Shown here: piece by piece, positions 51,604 through 59,674 of the stretch
How positions within the stretch are numbered: the stretch's first letter is position 1
Layout: each line of letters starts with the position of its first letter
Origin: UBA1268 sp002694955
Lineage (GTDB): Bacteria > Planctomycetota > Planctomycetia > Pirellulales > UBA1268
Assembly: GCA_028066355.1 (NCBI GenBank)
Contig: JALCBP010000003.1
Location: 76,772 to 140,771 of the forward strand
Direction: 5' to 3'
Length of the DNA: 64,000 bases
Notes under the pieces: model-generated
Told to the model about the DNA's origin: nothing
The model's database searches: none
Seen by the model: only the letters and a program-made list of their open reading frames with translations
Translations under genes and position numbers: made by a program

Positions 51604-53628
51604 ATGTTTCTTTCTGATCTTCTTGTTGTTTTTGCCGTAACGGCGGTCGTTGTTTTTCTGTTTGGACGAGCGCAGATCCCAAGCGTAATTGGTTTGCTTG
51701 TCTCGGGGGTAGTTGTGGGCCCATATGGGCTGTCTTTGGTTGATGATCTTGAGAGCGTTGAGCTCCTGGCAGAAATTGGGGTTGTTGTTCTTTTGTTTAC
51801 AGTCGGTCTTGAAATATCTCTTTCAAGACTACTTGCCATGTTGCCGCTCATGGTAAGTATTGGGCTTCCACAGATTGCGGGAACAACACTTCTTATTGCT
51901 GCGGCCTGTCGATGGCATGTGGGAACACTTCCTCAAGCAATTTTTGCAGGGCTGTTGATTGCCATGTCGAGTACTGCAATCGTTCTGAAGCTCTTGTCAG
52001 ATCGCAGTCAGTCAGGTACTCAGGCGGGACGGATTTCAATATCAGTTCTCTTGCTACAGGACTTGTTTGTAATTGTGGCAATGCTTGCGGTGCCTTTGCT
52101 AGCGGCTTCAGCCGGAGTCAATGCAGTCCCAAATAATGCAAATGCTTCCCATCAAAGCACTCAAGTGCTCGTTGAAAATCCATTCTTAGCAGTTCTCCTT
52201 GGGTTTTCTATCGTAGTTGGTGTGCTTCTTGCTGGTCGTCAATTCATTCCAAAAGTTTTGCACGAAGTGGTACGGCTGAGAAATCGAGAACTATTTCTCA
52301 TAACACTCGTACTCATTTGCTTGGGCACAGCAGCAATCACTGCTGCGGCTGGCTTATCACTTGCTATTGGGGCTTTCATAGCTGGATTAGCACTTTCTGA
52401 AAGTGAGTATGGTCATCAGGCCTTTGCAGAAGTTCTCCCTTTTCGCGATACACTCGCCAGCCTCTTCTTTGTATCTGTGGGGATGTTGCTTGATATATCG
52501 TTTGTCTTTTCTCACTTTGGACTCGTGTGCCTCGTTGTTTTTGTAATCGTGTTACTCAAGATCTTTGCTACAGCAATCCCAGCGATGCTTGCAGGCTTTT
52601 CTGTTCGAACAAGCCTGATTGCTGGTGGTACTATTGCTCAAGTAGGTGAATTTTCATTCGTTCTAGGATCACGAGGAGCTGATGTCGGTTTATTAACAGG
52701 CGATGATTATCAGACGTTTCTCGCAGCTGCTGTAATTACAATGGCTGCAGCCCCACTTTTGACTGGTATGGTGCCACGCTTTTGTGATTGGCTTGGACAA
52801 GGATCATGGTTTGGTGAAATGTTTCATGATTCACCACCTGAAGATGATATCGATTTGACAGACCACGTTATCATTGCTGGGTTTGGAATTAATGGACGCA
52901 GTTTGGCAACTGCTTTGGCAGAGTTTGGCGTGCCACATGTGATTTTGGAGTTAAATCCAGAAACAGTTCGTAGCGAGAGTGCCTTGGGTATAGATATTCG
53001 CTATGGCGACTGCACTCGTCGACCTATTTTAGAACATGCAGGAATTTTTCGGGCAAGGGCCTTCGTGGTAGCAATCTCGGATCCAGCAAGTGCTCGTCGT
53101 AGTGTGCGAGTGGCACGTGATCTTGTACCAGAACTTGAGATATTCGTTCGGACAGAATACCTAGCAGAAGTTGATGAGCTAAGACTATTGGGTGCAGACG
53201 TTGTTGTGCCTGCAGAGTTTGAGACGGCGTTATCACTTTTTGAGCGCGTGCTTGGCATCTATGATGTTCCTGAGGAAAAGATTGACAATCTTGTTGATCA
53301 GCTTCGTCTGGAGAACTATGGGTTTTTGCGAAGTGGTGTGAGAAGACGAACCATTCAGTCGATTGAAAGCCCCGATATTCATGACCAATTAGGGCGCTGT
53401 CGCATATCAAAACGTAGCATTGCGGCGGGAAAAACAATTGGTGAACTGGATGTTCGAGCAAAGACGGGGGTCACTATCATTGCGATCCAGCGGAATAATC
53501 AACAGATCCGAAATCCCGGGCCAACGCTTCAGTTACACATCGGTGACGAAGTTTCATTTGTTGGAAGTCGCTCTGAGCGGACTGCTGCAAACAAGATCTT
53601 TTTGCTGACGAGTAACAACGATACCTAA
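51604..53628 (+). CDS. Kef-type K+:H+ antiporter with TrkA-N/TrkA-C domains
   Basis: A 674-aa monovalent cation:proton antiporter of the CPA2 family, expected in the inner membrane. The N-terminal ~390 residues hold about 12 hydrophobic segments (LLVVFAVTAVVVFLFGRAQI, PSVIGLLVSGVVVGPYGLSL, LFTVGLEISLSRLLAML, MSSTAIVLKLLSDRSQSGT, GAFIAGLALSESEYGHQAF, FFVSVGMLLDISFVF). The cytoplasmic part has a TrkA-N domain with the Rossmann motif IIAGFGINGRSLATALAEFG and DIRYGDCTRRPILEHAG, then a TrkA-C domain (RSIAAGKTIGELDVRAKTG, LQLHIGDEVSFVG). Nucleotide or glutathione gating is typical of this architecture. Tandem repeats lie just before its start codon. Confidence 0.95.
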   Translation: MFLSDLLVVFAVTAVVVFLFGRAQIPSVIGLLVSGVVVGPYGLSLVDDLESVELLAEIGVVVLLFTVGLEISLSRLLAMLPLMVSIGLPQIAGTTLLIAAACRWHVGTLPQAIFAGLLIAMSSTAIVLKLLSDRSQSGTQAGRISISVLLLQDLFVIVAMLAVPLLAASAGVNAVPNNANASHQSTQVLVENPFLAVLLGFSIVVGVLLAGRQFIPKVLHEVVRLRNRELFLITLVLICLGTAAITAAAGLSLAIGAFIAGLALSESEYGHQAFAEVLPFRDTLASLFFVSVGMLLDISFVFSHFGLVCLVVFVIVLLKIFATAIPAMLAGFSVRTSLIAGGTIAQVGEFSFVLGSRGADVGLLTGDDYQTFLAAAVITMAAAPLLTGMVPRFCDWLGQGSWFGEMFHDSPPEDDIDLTDHVIIAGFGINGRSLATALAEFGVPHVILELNPETVRSESALGIDIRYGDCTRRPILEHAGIFRARAFVVAISDPASARRSVRVARDLVPELEIFVRTEYLAEVDELRLLGADVVVPAEFETALSLFERVLGIYDVPEEKIDNLVDQLRLENYGFLRSGVRRRTIQSIESPDIHDQLGRCRISKRSIAAGKTIGELDVRAKTGVTIIAIQRNNQQIRNPGPTLQLHIGDEVSFVGSRSERTAANKIFLLTSNNDT

Positions 53629-53637
53629 ATAGAAACG

Positions 53638-53657
53638 TCAAGCACTGTACTGCTTGA
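53638..53657. terminator. Possible shared hairpin at the Kef/DUF2237 convergent ends
   Basis: TCAAGCA-ctgtac-TGCTTGA is a perfect 7-bp inverted repeat spanning the stop codon of the DUF2237 gene. On the minus strand it is followed by a T-rich stretch (GTTTCTATTT), so it may help to terminate that gene; on the plus strand no T-run follows. Confidence 0.35.
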
Positions 53658-54051
53658 GTATTTCAAAAGGAACCACATCAAGTGCCTTCTCGCTTGTGGC
53701 TTCTAGAACAACTTGTGGAGCACATCCCTCTCTCATCGCTTCGAGCCATCGTGCTGCACAAAGGCACCATCGATCACCTGGTACAAGACCAGGGAAATTG
53801 AATTCTGGTCTTGGTGTAACAAGATCATTTCCTGCCTCGACTGTAAACCGAAGGAATGCCTCAGTCATAACGGCACAGACAGTATGGGAGCCGGTATCAT
53901 CAGAGCATGTTCGACAAAACCCATCTCGAAAAAAACCAGTGAGCGGTTCGGTGGAGCATGGAATCAGCGGTTTGCCAAGAAGGTTCCGGTTTGGCTTGGA
54001 GTCTGATGAATTATGTGAGTTGTCAAAACTAATCATCATTGTCTGCTTCAA
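53638..54051 (-). CDS. DUF2237 family protein
   Basis: A 137-aa DUF2237 protein, cytoplasmic, function unknown. Family signatures are NLLGKPLIPCSTEPLTGFFR, FCRTCSDDTGSHTVCAVMT, FLRFTVEAGNDLVTPRPEFN, FPGLVPGDRWCLCAARWLEA and QVVLEATSEKALDVVP; the several cysteines suggest possible metal binding. It converges on the antiporter gene (9 bp between stop codons), and its stop codon lies in a 7-bp inverted repeat (53638-53657, TCAAGCA/TGCTTGA). It is divergent from miaE. Confidence 0.92.
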   Translation of the reverse strand: MKQTMMISFDNSHNSSDSKPNRNLLGKPLIPCSTEPLTGFFRDGFCRTCSDDTGSHTVCAVMTEAFLRFTVEAGNDLVTPRPEFNFPGLVPGDRWCLCAARWLEAMREGCAPQVVLEATSEKALDVVPFEILKQYSA

Positions 54052-54156
54052 TGGTGAGAGTGCGTGGAGTGTGACGGTGCTGTATATAATTCCATCAATT
54101 ATTTACATTAGAAGTATAAATAACTTCACGAACTGTGTCCTGAAGTCGTCCACAAT

Positions 54157-54738
54157 ATGGTTATGCTCAGCTTACAAATCGATACACCAGATCGCTGGTT
54201 TTCTCAGGTAGATGAGAATCTCGACGAGATATTGATAGACCATGCGCATTGTGAAAAGAAGGCAGCAGGCGTGGCAATGAACCTGCTCTTTGCTTATGTC
54301 GATAACACAAAGATTTCTCGTGCCATGACCGAAATAGTCAATGAAGAGTTAGAGCATTTCCAAATGGTTCTCAATCTATTGGAGCGACGAGATATTCAAT
54401 TCCGAAAGCTATCTCCAAGTAACTATGGCCCAAAACTTCATAAATTGATCTGCAAGAATGAGCCGGAAAGAGCGGTTGATCGATTGCTTGTGGCTGGTTT
54501 AATTGAAGCTCGTAGTTGTGAGCGGTTTTCGCTATTAAAAGATCATGTTCAAGATGATGAACTTCAAAAGTTCTATGGCGGACTTTTTGAATCAGAGGCG
54601 CGTCATCATGCGACATATGTTCGGCTTGCCTGTGAAATAGCACCAGATACAATCGTCCATGACAGACTTCACTGGCTGGCTTCACGAGAGGCTGAGATTA
54701 TTGCCGAAGGGGACAAGCGGCCGCGGATGCATAGTTAG
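54157..54738 (+). CDS. miaE: tRNA-(ms2io6A37) hydroxylase MiaE
   Basis: Di-iron monooxygenase that hydroxylates the isopentenyl group of 2-methylthio-N6-isopentenyladenosine-37 in tRNA. The 193-aa length is close to known MiaE. Visible motifs are DHAHCEKKAAGVAMNLLFAY, MTEIVNEELEHFQMVLNLLE with the ExxEH metal ligands, VDRLLVAGLIEARSCERFSLL and the second ligand set in FESEARHHATYVRLA. MiaE is known mainly from gammaproteobacteria but also occurs elsewhere. It stands alone, divergent from DUF2237, with no miaA or miaB in the window. Confidence 0.93.
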   Translation: MVMLSLQIDTPDRWFSQVDENLDEILIDHAHCEKKAAGVAMNLLFAYVDNTKISRAMTEIVNEELEHFQMVLNLLERRDIQFRKLSPSNYGPKLHKLICKNEPERAVDRLLVAGLIEARSCERFSLLKDHVQDDELQKFYGGLFESEARHHATYVRLACEIAPDTIVHDRLHWLASREAEIIAEGDKRPRMHS

Positions 54739-54777
54739 CTATACACCAAAGGCAATTCTTTTCTTAAGCATGGCTTG

Positions 54778-55275
54778 TTACGACAGCCCTAGGGAATCAC
54801 AGATCTGTTGAACGATTTTCTCTGGAGTGGAGTCGATCGTTACCACCATTGCTTGCTCATCGATACTTGGCTCTTCTAAAAGTTCAAGCTGACTTTCAAG
54901 GAGGTTTGGTGGCATGAAATGATCTTTCCGATAGGCCAGACGGTCCGAGAGTAATTCTCTGCTGCCACGTAAGTACACAAACTGCAAGTCTGTTTGAGTG
55001 CCTCTAATCGTCTGACGGTATACCTCTTTAAGTGCGGAGCAGCTGATGACACCATCTCTGCCAGCTATACAACGAGTCTCGATCCAATCTGCAATCCTGG
55101 CAATCCACGGCTTGCGATCGTCATCATTAAGTGGAATGCCTTCTGACATTTTGACAATATTTTTTTGTGGATGGAGAGCATCTCCCTCCTGGTATTCCCA
55201 GTTCAGACGTCTGGCCAAGTTGGTGCCGATGGTTGTCTTGCCACAGCCCGAAACACCCATCAAAACAATAATCAT
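54778..55275 (-). CDS. gntK: Gluconokinase
   Basis: ATP-dependent kinase making 6-phosphogluconate. From the ATG at 55275, with the strong ribosome-binding site GGAGGAG upstream, it has 165 aa, normal for GntK-type enzymes. The P-loop MGVSGCGKTTIG is at residues 6-17, followed by EGDALHPQKNIVKMSEGIPL, NDDDRKPWIARIADWI, VISCSALKEVYRQTIR, FVYLRGSRELLSDRL and DHFMPPNLLESQLELLE. An upstream in-frame ATG at 55317 would add a non-conserved stretch. It is divergent from the aldo/keto reductase, and the two may share a sugar-oxidation context. Confidence 0.95.
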   Translation of the reverse strand: MIIVLMGVSGCGKTTIGTNLARRLNWEYQEGDALHPQKNIVKMSEGIPLNDDDRKPWIARIADWIETRCIAGRDGVISCSALKEVYRQTIRGTQTDLQFVYLRGSRELLSDRLAYRKDHFMPPNLLESQLELLEEPSIDEQAMVVTIDSTPEKIVQQICDSLGLS

Positions 55276-55473
55276 CGACGATCTCCTCCAGGAGATGTAA
55301 GTTGCTACGCTGCACATGTTGCTGAAACAAAAGTGCTTGTGTTTCTAACAAGATAGCAATGCTGTGTAGCGTTTTATATTGTTAGAGAGTTTGGAATGTG
55401 AAATCCTTAGCTAAGCAGTAAGAAATATTGTGCTTGTCATGCACTGCATAACGTGATTTTGAAAGAAAATAGT

Positions 55474-56472
55474 ATGTCTAAAGCGACGATTCAAGTGAGT
55501 GGTACACATAACAACTCAGTTCTACATATGCCCTCTGTAGGGTTGGGCTTATGGAAGGTAGATCCATTAAGTACAGGTGAGCTTGTTTATGAGGCAATCA
55601 GCGTCGGCTACCGACACCTTGATAGCGCATGTGATTATGGAAATGAAGCCGAGGTAGGAAAAGGTATTGAGCGTGTTCTCGCATCAAACGTATGTCACCG
55701 TGAAGATTTATGGATCACTTCGAAACTATGGAATACATTTCATGAACCGAAATATGTCCGGCCAGCGGTTGAGAGAACATTGCGAGATCTACAAGTAGAT
55801 TATCTCGATAGTTATTTGATTCATTTTCCAATTTCATTAGCGTATGTAGCACCTGAAACACGCTATCCACCAGGTTGGTTTTTCGAGCCGGATGCACCAA
55901 ACCCGTCTATGCAATCAATCAAGGTTCCAGTGGCCGAGACATGGGGAGCCATGGAAGAACTGGTCGATACGGGACTCGTCCGGACTATTGGCGTGTGTAA
56001 CTTTGGCATTTCGCTGCTACGCGATTTGCAGGCTGGTGCGAGAATTCAGCCTTCTAGTTTACAAGTTGAGATGCACCCAAGGCTGACCCAAGAAAAGCTT
56101 CTCCGATTTTGTAACCAAGAGAATATTGCCGTTACGGCATTTTCACCTTTAGGTGCTCCTTCGTATGTTCCACTTGGTATGGCGAAAGAGACTGACAGCC
56201 TGTTGATCAATCAAGACATTCTGGAGATAGCCGACGTCGTTCAAAGAACGCCGGCGCAGGTCTTACTTCGGTGGGGAGTCCAACGTGGTACAGCAGTTGT
56301 CCCAAAGACATCCCAGCCGAAACGTCTTAAAGAAAATATTTCTCTCTTTGATTTTTCACTCTCTGAGGAGCACATGCTGATCATTGACGGCCTCAATAAA
56401 AATCATCGGTTTAATGATCCTGGTGATTTTTGTGAGCAGGCGTTCAATACATTTTTCCCGATTTATGAATGA
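55474..56472 (+). CDS. Aldo/keto reductase, xylose-reductase-like
   Basis: A 332-aa NAD(P)H-dependent aldo/keto reductase from the ATG at 55474; a GTG at 55453 is in frame. It has the catalytic tetrad context: Asp and Tyr in YRHLDSACDYGNEAEVG, Lys in LWITSKLWNTFH and His in LDSYLIHFPISL. Coenzyme-binding features are PVAETWGAMEELVDTGLVRT, LQVEMHPRLTQEKLLRFC, AFSPLGAP and AVVPKTSQPKRLKENI. The segment HFPISLAYVAPETRYPPGWF resembles the corresponding region of fungal D-xylose reductases (HFPIAFKFVP-YPPG), more than typical bacterial AKRs. The natural substrate is probably an aldose. It is divergent from gluconokinase. Confidence 0.92.
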   Translation: MSKATIQVSGTHNNSVLHMPSVGLGLWKVDPLSTGELVYEAISVGYRHLDSACDYGNEAEVGKGIERVLASNVCHREDLWITSKLWNTFHEPKYVRPAVERTLRDLQVDYLDSYLIHFPISLAYVAPETRYPPGWFFEPDAPNPSMQSIKVPVAETWGAMEELVDTGLVRTIGVCNFGISLLRDLQAGARIQPSSLQVEMHPRLTQEKLLRFCNQENIAVTAFSPLGAPSYVPLGMAKETDSLLINQDILEIADVVQRTPAQVLLRWGVQRGTAVVPKTSQPKRLKENISLFDFSLSEEHMLIIDGLNKNHRFNDPGDFCEQAFNTFFPIYE

Positions 56473-56482
56473 TCAAAGGTTC

Positions 56483-57145
56483 TTAAGGGAGACGTTTCAT
56501 CCGTATGTCCTTGTAATGCACGACGCTTTCAGGGTCGTGAGCCTGTATGGCAAACGTACCACGTGAAAGTTTTCGGCCGGACATATTTTTCGGTGGCTGC
56601 CAATCCTCTGGCTCCAGCCAGTCAGTCGTTACGACTCCATTGATCTTGAGAACGATGTGTTTTCCGTCGACAATAATGTCATAGTCGTACCATTCACCAT
56701 CTTTGACGGGTGACGTATCGAGAACGTCCGCTACTGCGTAGAGCCCACCTGTTTTTTTTCTATCTTTGTGAGTCTGATTGACTTGGCACTCATAGCCAGC
56801 AGAAGGCCAGCCTGACTCTTCATACTGAGTATGGAAGTAGAGCCCACCGTTGGCTTTTGGCATGGTTTTAACTTTTGCATGCCAGTGAAAACTGGTTAGT
56901 TGATCGTCATCGGGATTTTCTGGATCACCAATCCAGAAAAGATGACAACGTGGTCCGTCGACAACAAGAACACCATCTTCAACATGAAAAGAGTCTGGGT
57001 TCTCAGGATTTGCCTTCCAGCCCGAGAGATCCTGACCGTTGAACATAACGATCCAATCGTCACCGGACGATTCAGCAGTCAATGCAAGTGGTAATGAGGT
57101 AACAAAAAGTACGATGCATAGAATAAGTCGATTTCCACAACGCAT
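56483..57145 (-). CDS. Secreted DUF1080 (3-keto-disaccharide hydrolase-type) protein
   Basis: A 220-aa exported protein of the DUF1080 family, some members of which hydrolyse 3-keto-glycosides. The ATG at 57145 has the ribosome-binding site GGAG; the signal peptide includes RLILCIVLFVTSLPLALT. The jelly-roll domain shows WIVMFNGQDLSGWKANPENP, SFHVEDGVLVVDGPRC, the core strand FHWHAKVKTMPKANGGLYFH, GYECQVNQTHKDRKKTGGLY, GEWYDYDIIVDGKHIVLKIN and GTFAIQAHDPESVVHYKDI at the end. It is 122 bp downstream of the redoxin fusion gene on the same strand. Confidence 0.93.
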   Translation of the reverse strand: MRCGNRLILCIVLFVTSLPLALTAESSGDDWIVMFNGQDLSGWKANPENPDSFHVEDGVLVVDGPRCHLFWIGDPENPDDDQLTSFHWHAKVKTMPKANGGLYFHTQYEESGWPSAGYECQVNQTHKDRKKTGGLYAVADVLDTSPVKDGEWYDYDIIVDGKHIVLKINGVVTTDWLEPEDWQPPKNMSGRKLSRGTFAIQAHDPESVVHYKDIRMKRLP

Positions 57146-57267
57146 TGAGAGAGCTCCACAAGTGAGTTGACGAAGGAACAAACAATAGTTTTATCACACG
57201 AATCGTATCACGAACTCCGCTGCCTTACGAACTAAATATGTTAATTTTGTGACCAACACAGTAATTG

Positions 57268-59340
57268 TCACTGTGCCTGAGACTGTCGAACTTCTTCATA
57301 TGAAAGAAGACCATTGTGGTCAGAATCAACCTGGTCAAAGCGGCTTCGTAGTCGTTTCGGTATCTCCTCTTTGCTCAAGGCATGATCACCATTTTGATCA
57401 AGTCGTGAAAAGACAGCCTGAAGGTTTTTGTTTTCCCGTCGTGGTAACTGCGCTTGTTGCTTCTGTGAATTTACCTTCGTTCTCCCCGGAGTTCCCGGTG
57501 GAACTTCAGGGAGATAATATTCGATGTACCCAAGCAACATTTCTTCAAATGTCTGTTGTCCCCAATGTACAGTCTGTGTCGGGTCGGGATTGGCTGGATT
57601 CTCTGCCGAGTTATCAAACCATGCCGTAAACGTGATGGTATCACCTTTATGAAGAGTTCTTGGTTGAGCATACCGGTAAAGTAGCTGCCAATTAAAGTCA
57701 TAGTGCGGTATATCGAGCAGTACTTCTTGAGTACCTGCGGGGTCAGTTACCTCGTACCGACAAGCACTTCCGCGTAAATGCATGTGGGGCAGAAATCCTA
57801 GGACGGTTGCATCGACGGGTAGCTGGAGTGACGCCTCCTCTTGGTGATGCTTCGCGCCAGGCGGGATACGTATGCGATGATTTGAGAGGCCTTTAACATG
57901 TACTTCATGCTCGGGTGGCTCATCGGCAAAAATAACACCGACTCGTGTCAGATCGGTTGTCGCACTACCGTTTGGTGTATAGTGCATTTGAAAAATAAGG
58001 CGTGAGCCCTTCGGTAGGGCACGGGCGAATCCGGTGGGATATTTCCAGACAGACTGACCAGGGACATAACCGGCCCACAGCCCATCTTCTTCTTGGTTAG
58101 CCAAACTCCTCTTTCCTTGACCGGGCACCTGAAGAGTAATAATTACATGATGCACGACTTCAGGACTACCAGGTTGAATCTCGATTGCCTGTACCCATTT
58201 CGATTCATCTAGTTGTGTGTCAACGGTTACATACTGATAGGGCATGACCCCGGTCGCCTGAACCGGTATTGGTTCAGAAAATTCCCAGACCCTATCAGGT
58301 GTCCCAATTTGCCAATCGGTTGGGAAGGTCAATGGCTTTGGAGCATCCGCTTGATCCCCTCGTGGATGATCACTCTGAACCCACGCAAGAAGGTCATTCC
58401 GATCATCCACGGTGAGAGACCTATCATTTTTCCAAATCAGTTGATGGTTGTCTGTTGAGTTCTTGTTGGATTTCGATTCTTCAGCAAACCAGGGAGGCAT
58501 GGTTTTATTACTTACAACAGTTTTAATCATGCCAGCATGTGCAACAACGTCCTCATACGTATCCAAAGGAAATGGTCCAATCCCACCATTGCGATGACAC
58601 TCTATGCAGTTTCTTTGTAAGATCCTCGAGACTTCTCTGTGATAGGTAATCAGCCGCCCGGTATTCTCGCCGGTATTCTCGCCGGTATTCTCGATAGTTT
58701 CATAACTCAGATCACATCCCGGTGCATCCGTTGCAGCGATCGAGGGCTGCTGTCCCTGAAGTAAAGACTCGATAGCATCTCGTAAAAAGTGTTGTTTTGG
58801 TGCGGCCCGGGCATATCCAAAACCATATTGGTCATCAATGGCACCGTGGTAGACAATAGTGCGATGTGCATCAACAACAACCACATCAGTTGTTGTTTGA
58901 GCTTGAAGATGCCGCGACAGTTTTCCATCAACATCGTGAACATAGATCGCATTGCGTGCTTGCTGTGCAGCAGACCGCATGTTCTCTTCCTTGTCAGATT
59001 GAATCGGATTGACAAGGACATACTGAACGCGTGCAGGTGCTGACTGAGCAAGCTCTGCCAGTGTTGGCAGATATTTTCGACTAAGAGGGCAGGATGTACT
59101 TGTGAAGCAAAAGACTGTGAATTGGATGGATTGCCCAGAAGCCATCGTGTGCTTTTCACCATTGATGTCTGAGAACGAAAACGCTTCAACAAGTTGCCCA
59201 ATACCATGTTCGGCAGGCTTGAGTGGTTTTGGTCCTTTGCGAATAGGATCAGCGCGTAGCGCATCGAAAGAGCAAATAACCAATGCGATGCTGAGCAGGC
59301 ACAAATGATGCCAGGAATTGAAGAAGATTTTAATTTTCAT
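57268..59340 (-). CDS. Secreted redoxin / cytochrome-like / copper monooxygenase-like / EF-hand fusion protein
   Basis: A 690-aa exported multidomain protein with the signal sequence HHLCLLSIALVICSFDALRA. Its domains run in this order. First is a thioredoxin-like redoxin domain (VEAFSFSDINGEKHTMASGQ, CFTSTSCPLSRKYLPTL, DVVVVDAHRTIVYHGAIDDQ). Then comes a short ENTG repeat, followed by a cytochrome-like segment with one CxxCH haem site (ILQRNCIECHRNGGIGPFPL). A beta-rich region resembles copper type II ascorbate-dependent monooxygenases, with His clusters in EVVHHVIITLQV, LIFQMHYTPNG and FLPHMHLRGSACRYEV. Two EF-hand loops are at the end (DQNGDHALSKEE and DSDHNGLLSYEE). Such redox fusions are common in planctomycete genomes but their reactions are not known. 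Confidence 0.9.
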   Translation of the reverse strand: MKIKIFFNSWHHLCLLSIALVICSFDALRADPIRKGPKPLKPAEHGIGQLVEAFSFSDINGEKHTMASGQSIQFTVFCFTSTSCPLSRKYLPTLAELAQSAPARVQYVLVNPIQSDKEENMRSAAQQARNAIYVHDVDGKLSRHLQAQTTTDVVVVDAHRTIVYHGAIDDQYGFGYARAAPKQHFLRDAIESLLQGQQPSIAATDAPGCDLSYETIENTGENTGENTGRLITYHREVSRILQRNCIECHRNGGIGPFPLDTYEDVVAHAGMIKTVVSNKTMPPWFAEESKSNKNSTDNHQLIWKNDRSLTVDDRNDLLAWVQSDHPRGDQADAPKPLTFPTDWQIGTPDRVWEFSEPIPVQATGVMPYQYVTVDTQLDESKWVQAIEIQPGSPEVVHHVIITLQVPGQGKRSLANQEEDGLWAGYVPGQSVWKYPTGFARALPKGSRLIFQMHYTPNGSATTDLTRVGVIFADEPPEHEVHVKGLSNHRIRIPPGAKHHQEEASLQLPVDATVLGFLPHMHLRGSACRYEVTDPAGTQEVLLDIPHYDFNWQLLYRYAQPRTLHKGDTITFTAWFDNSAENPANPDPTQTVHWGQQTFEEMLLGYIEYYLPEVPPGTPGRTKVNSQKQQAQLPRRENKNLQAVFSRLDQNGDHALSKEEIPKRLRSRFDQVDSDHNGLLSYEEVRQSQAQ
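58665..58700 (-). repeat. Three tandem 12-bp units encoding ENTG repeats
   Basis: Within the redoxin fusion gene the 12-bp unit CCGGTATTCTCG (plus strand) occurs three times in a row, translating to repeated Glu-Asn-Thr-Gly in the linker between the redoxin and cytochrome-like domains. The reading frame is kept, so copy-number change would alter linker length by four residues. Confidence 0.85.
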
Positions 59341-59674
59341 AAAGGGGTGCTTTTATCAGCAAGGATACGGGAACATGAGGAAGCGTACACGGTCATATCG
59401 ATGGAAAAAAGAACAAAGATGCATATTGTTTTGAACGGTCGCAAACTCTTCAAGTTGCGTACAGAGGTAGTGAGCGAACCCCTTTTTTGAAGGTCCTCGT
59501 TTTCTCTGTTGGTTCCAAAACAGATGGAACAAGCATGGTACGGTTCATGGTTACGTCTTGAGTACCTGAAAGAGTTATGGGCGCGCGATGTCACAATCGG
59601 GTTACAATTTGTGGTTGGAAACCTATTTGCCGTATTCTTTGCTTGGGATGAGCACTGTAATCCAGAGGGGAAAA
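59341..59674. other. Divergent intergenic region upstream of the sulfatase
   Basis: A 334-bp gap between the redoxin fusion gene (minus) and the sulfatase (plus). Apart from the sulfatase ribosome-binding site (AGAGGGG before the ATG at 59675) I see no gene, RNA or palindrome. An in-frame upstream ATG at 59588 is not supported by conservation. Confidence 0.45.
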
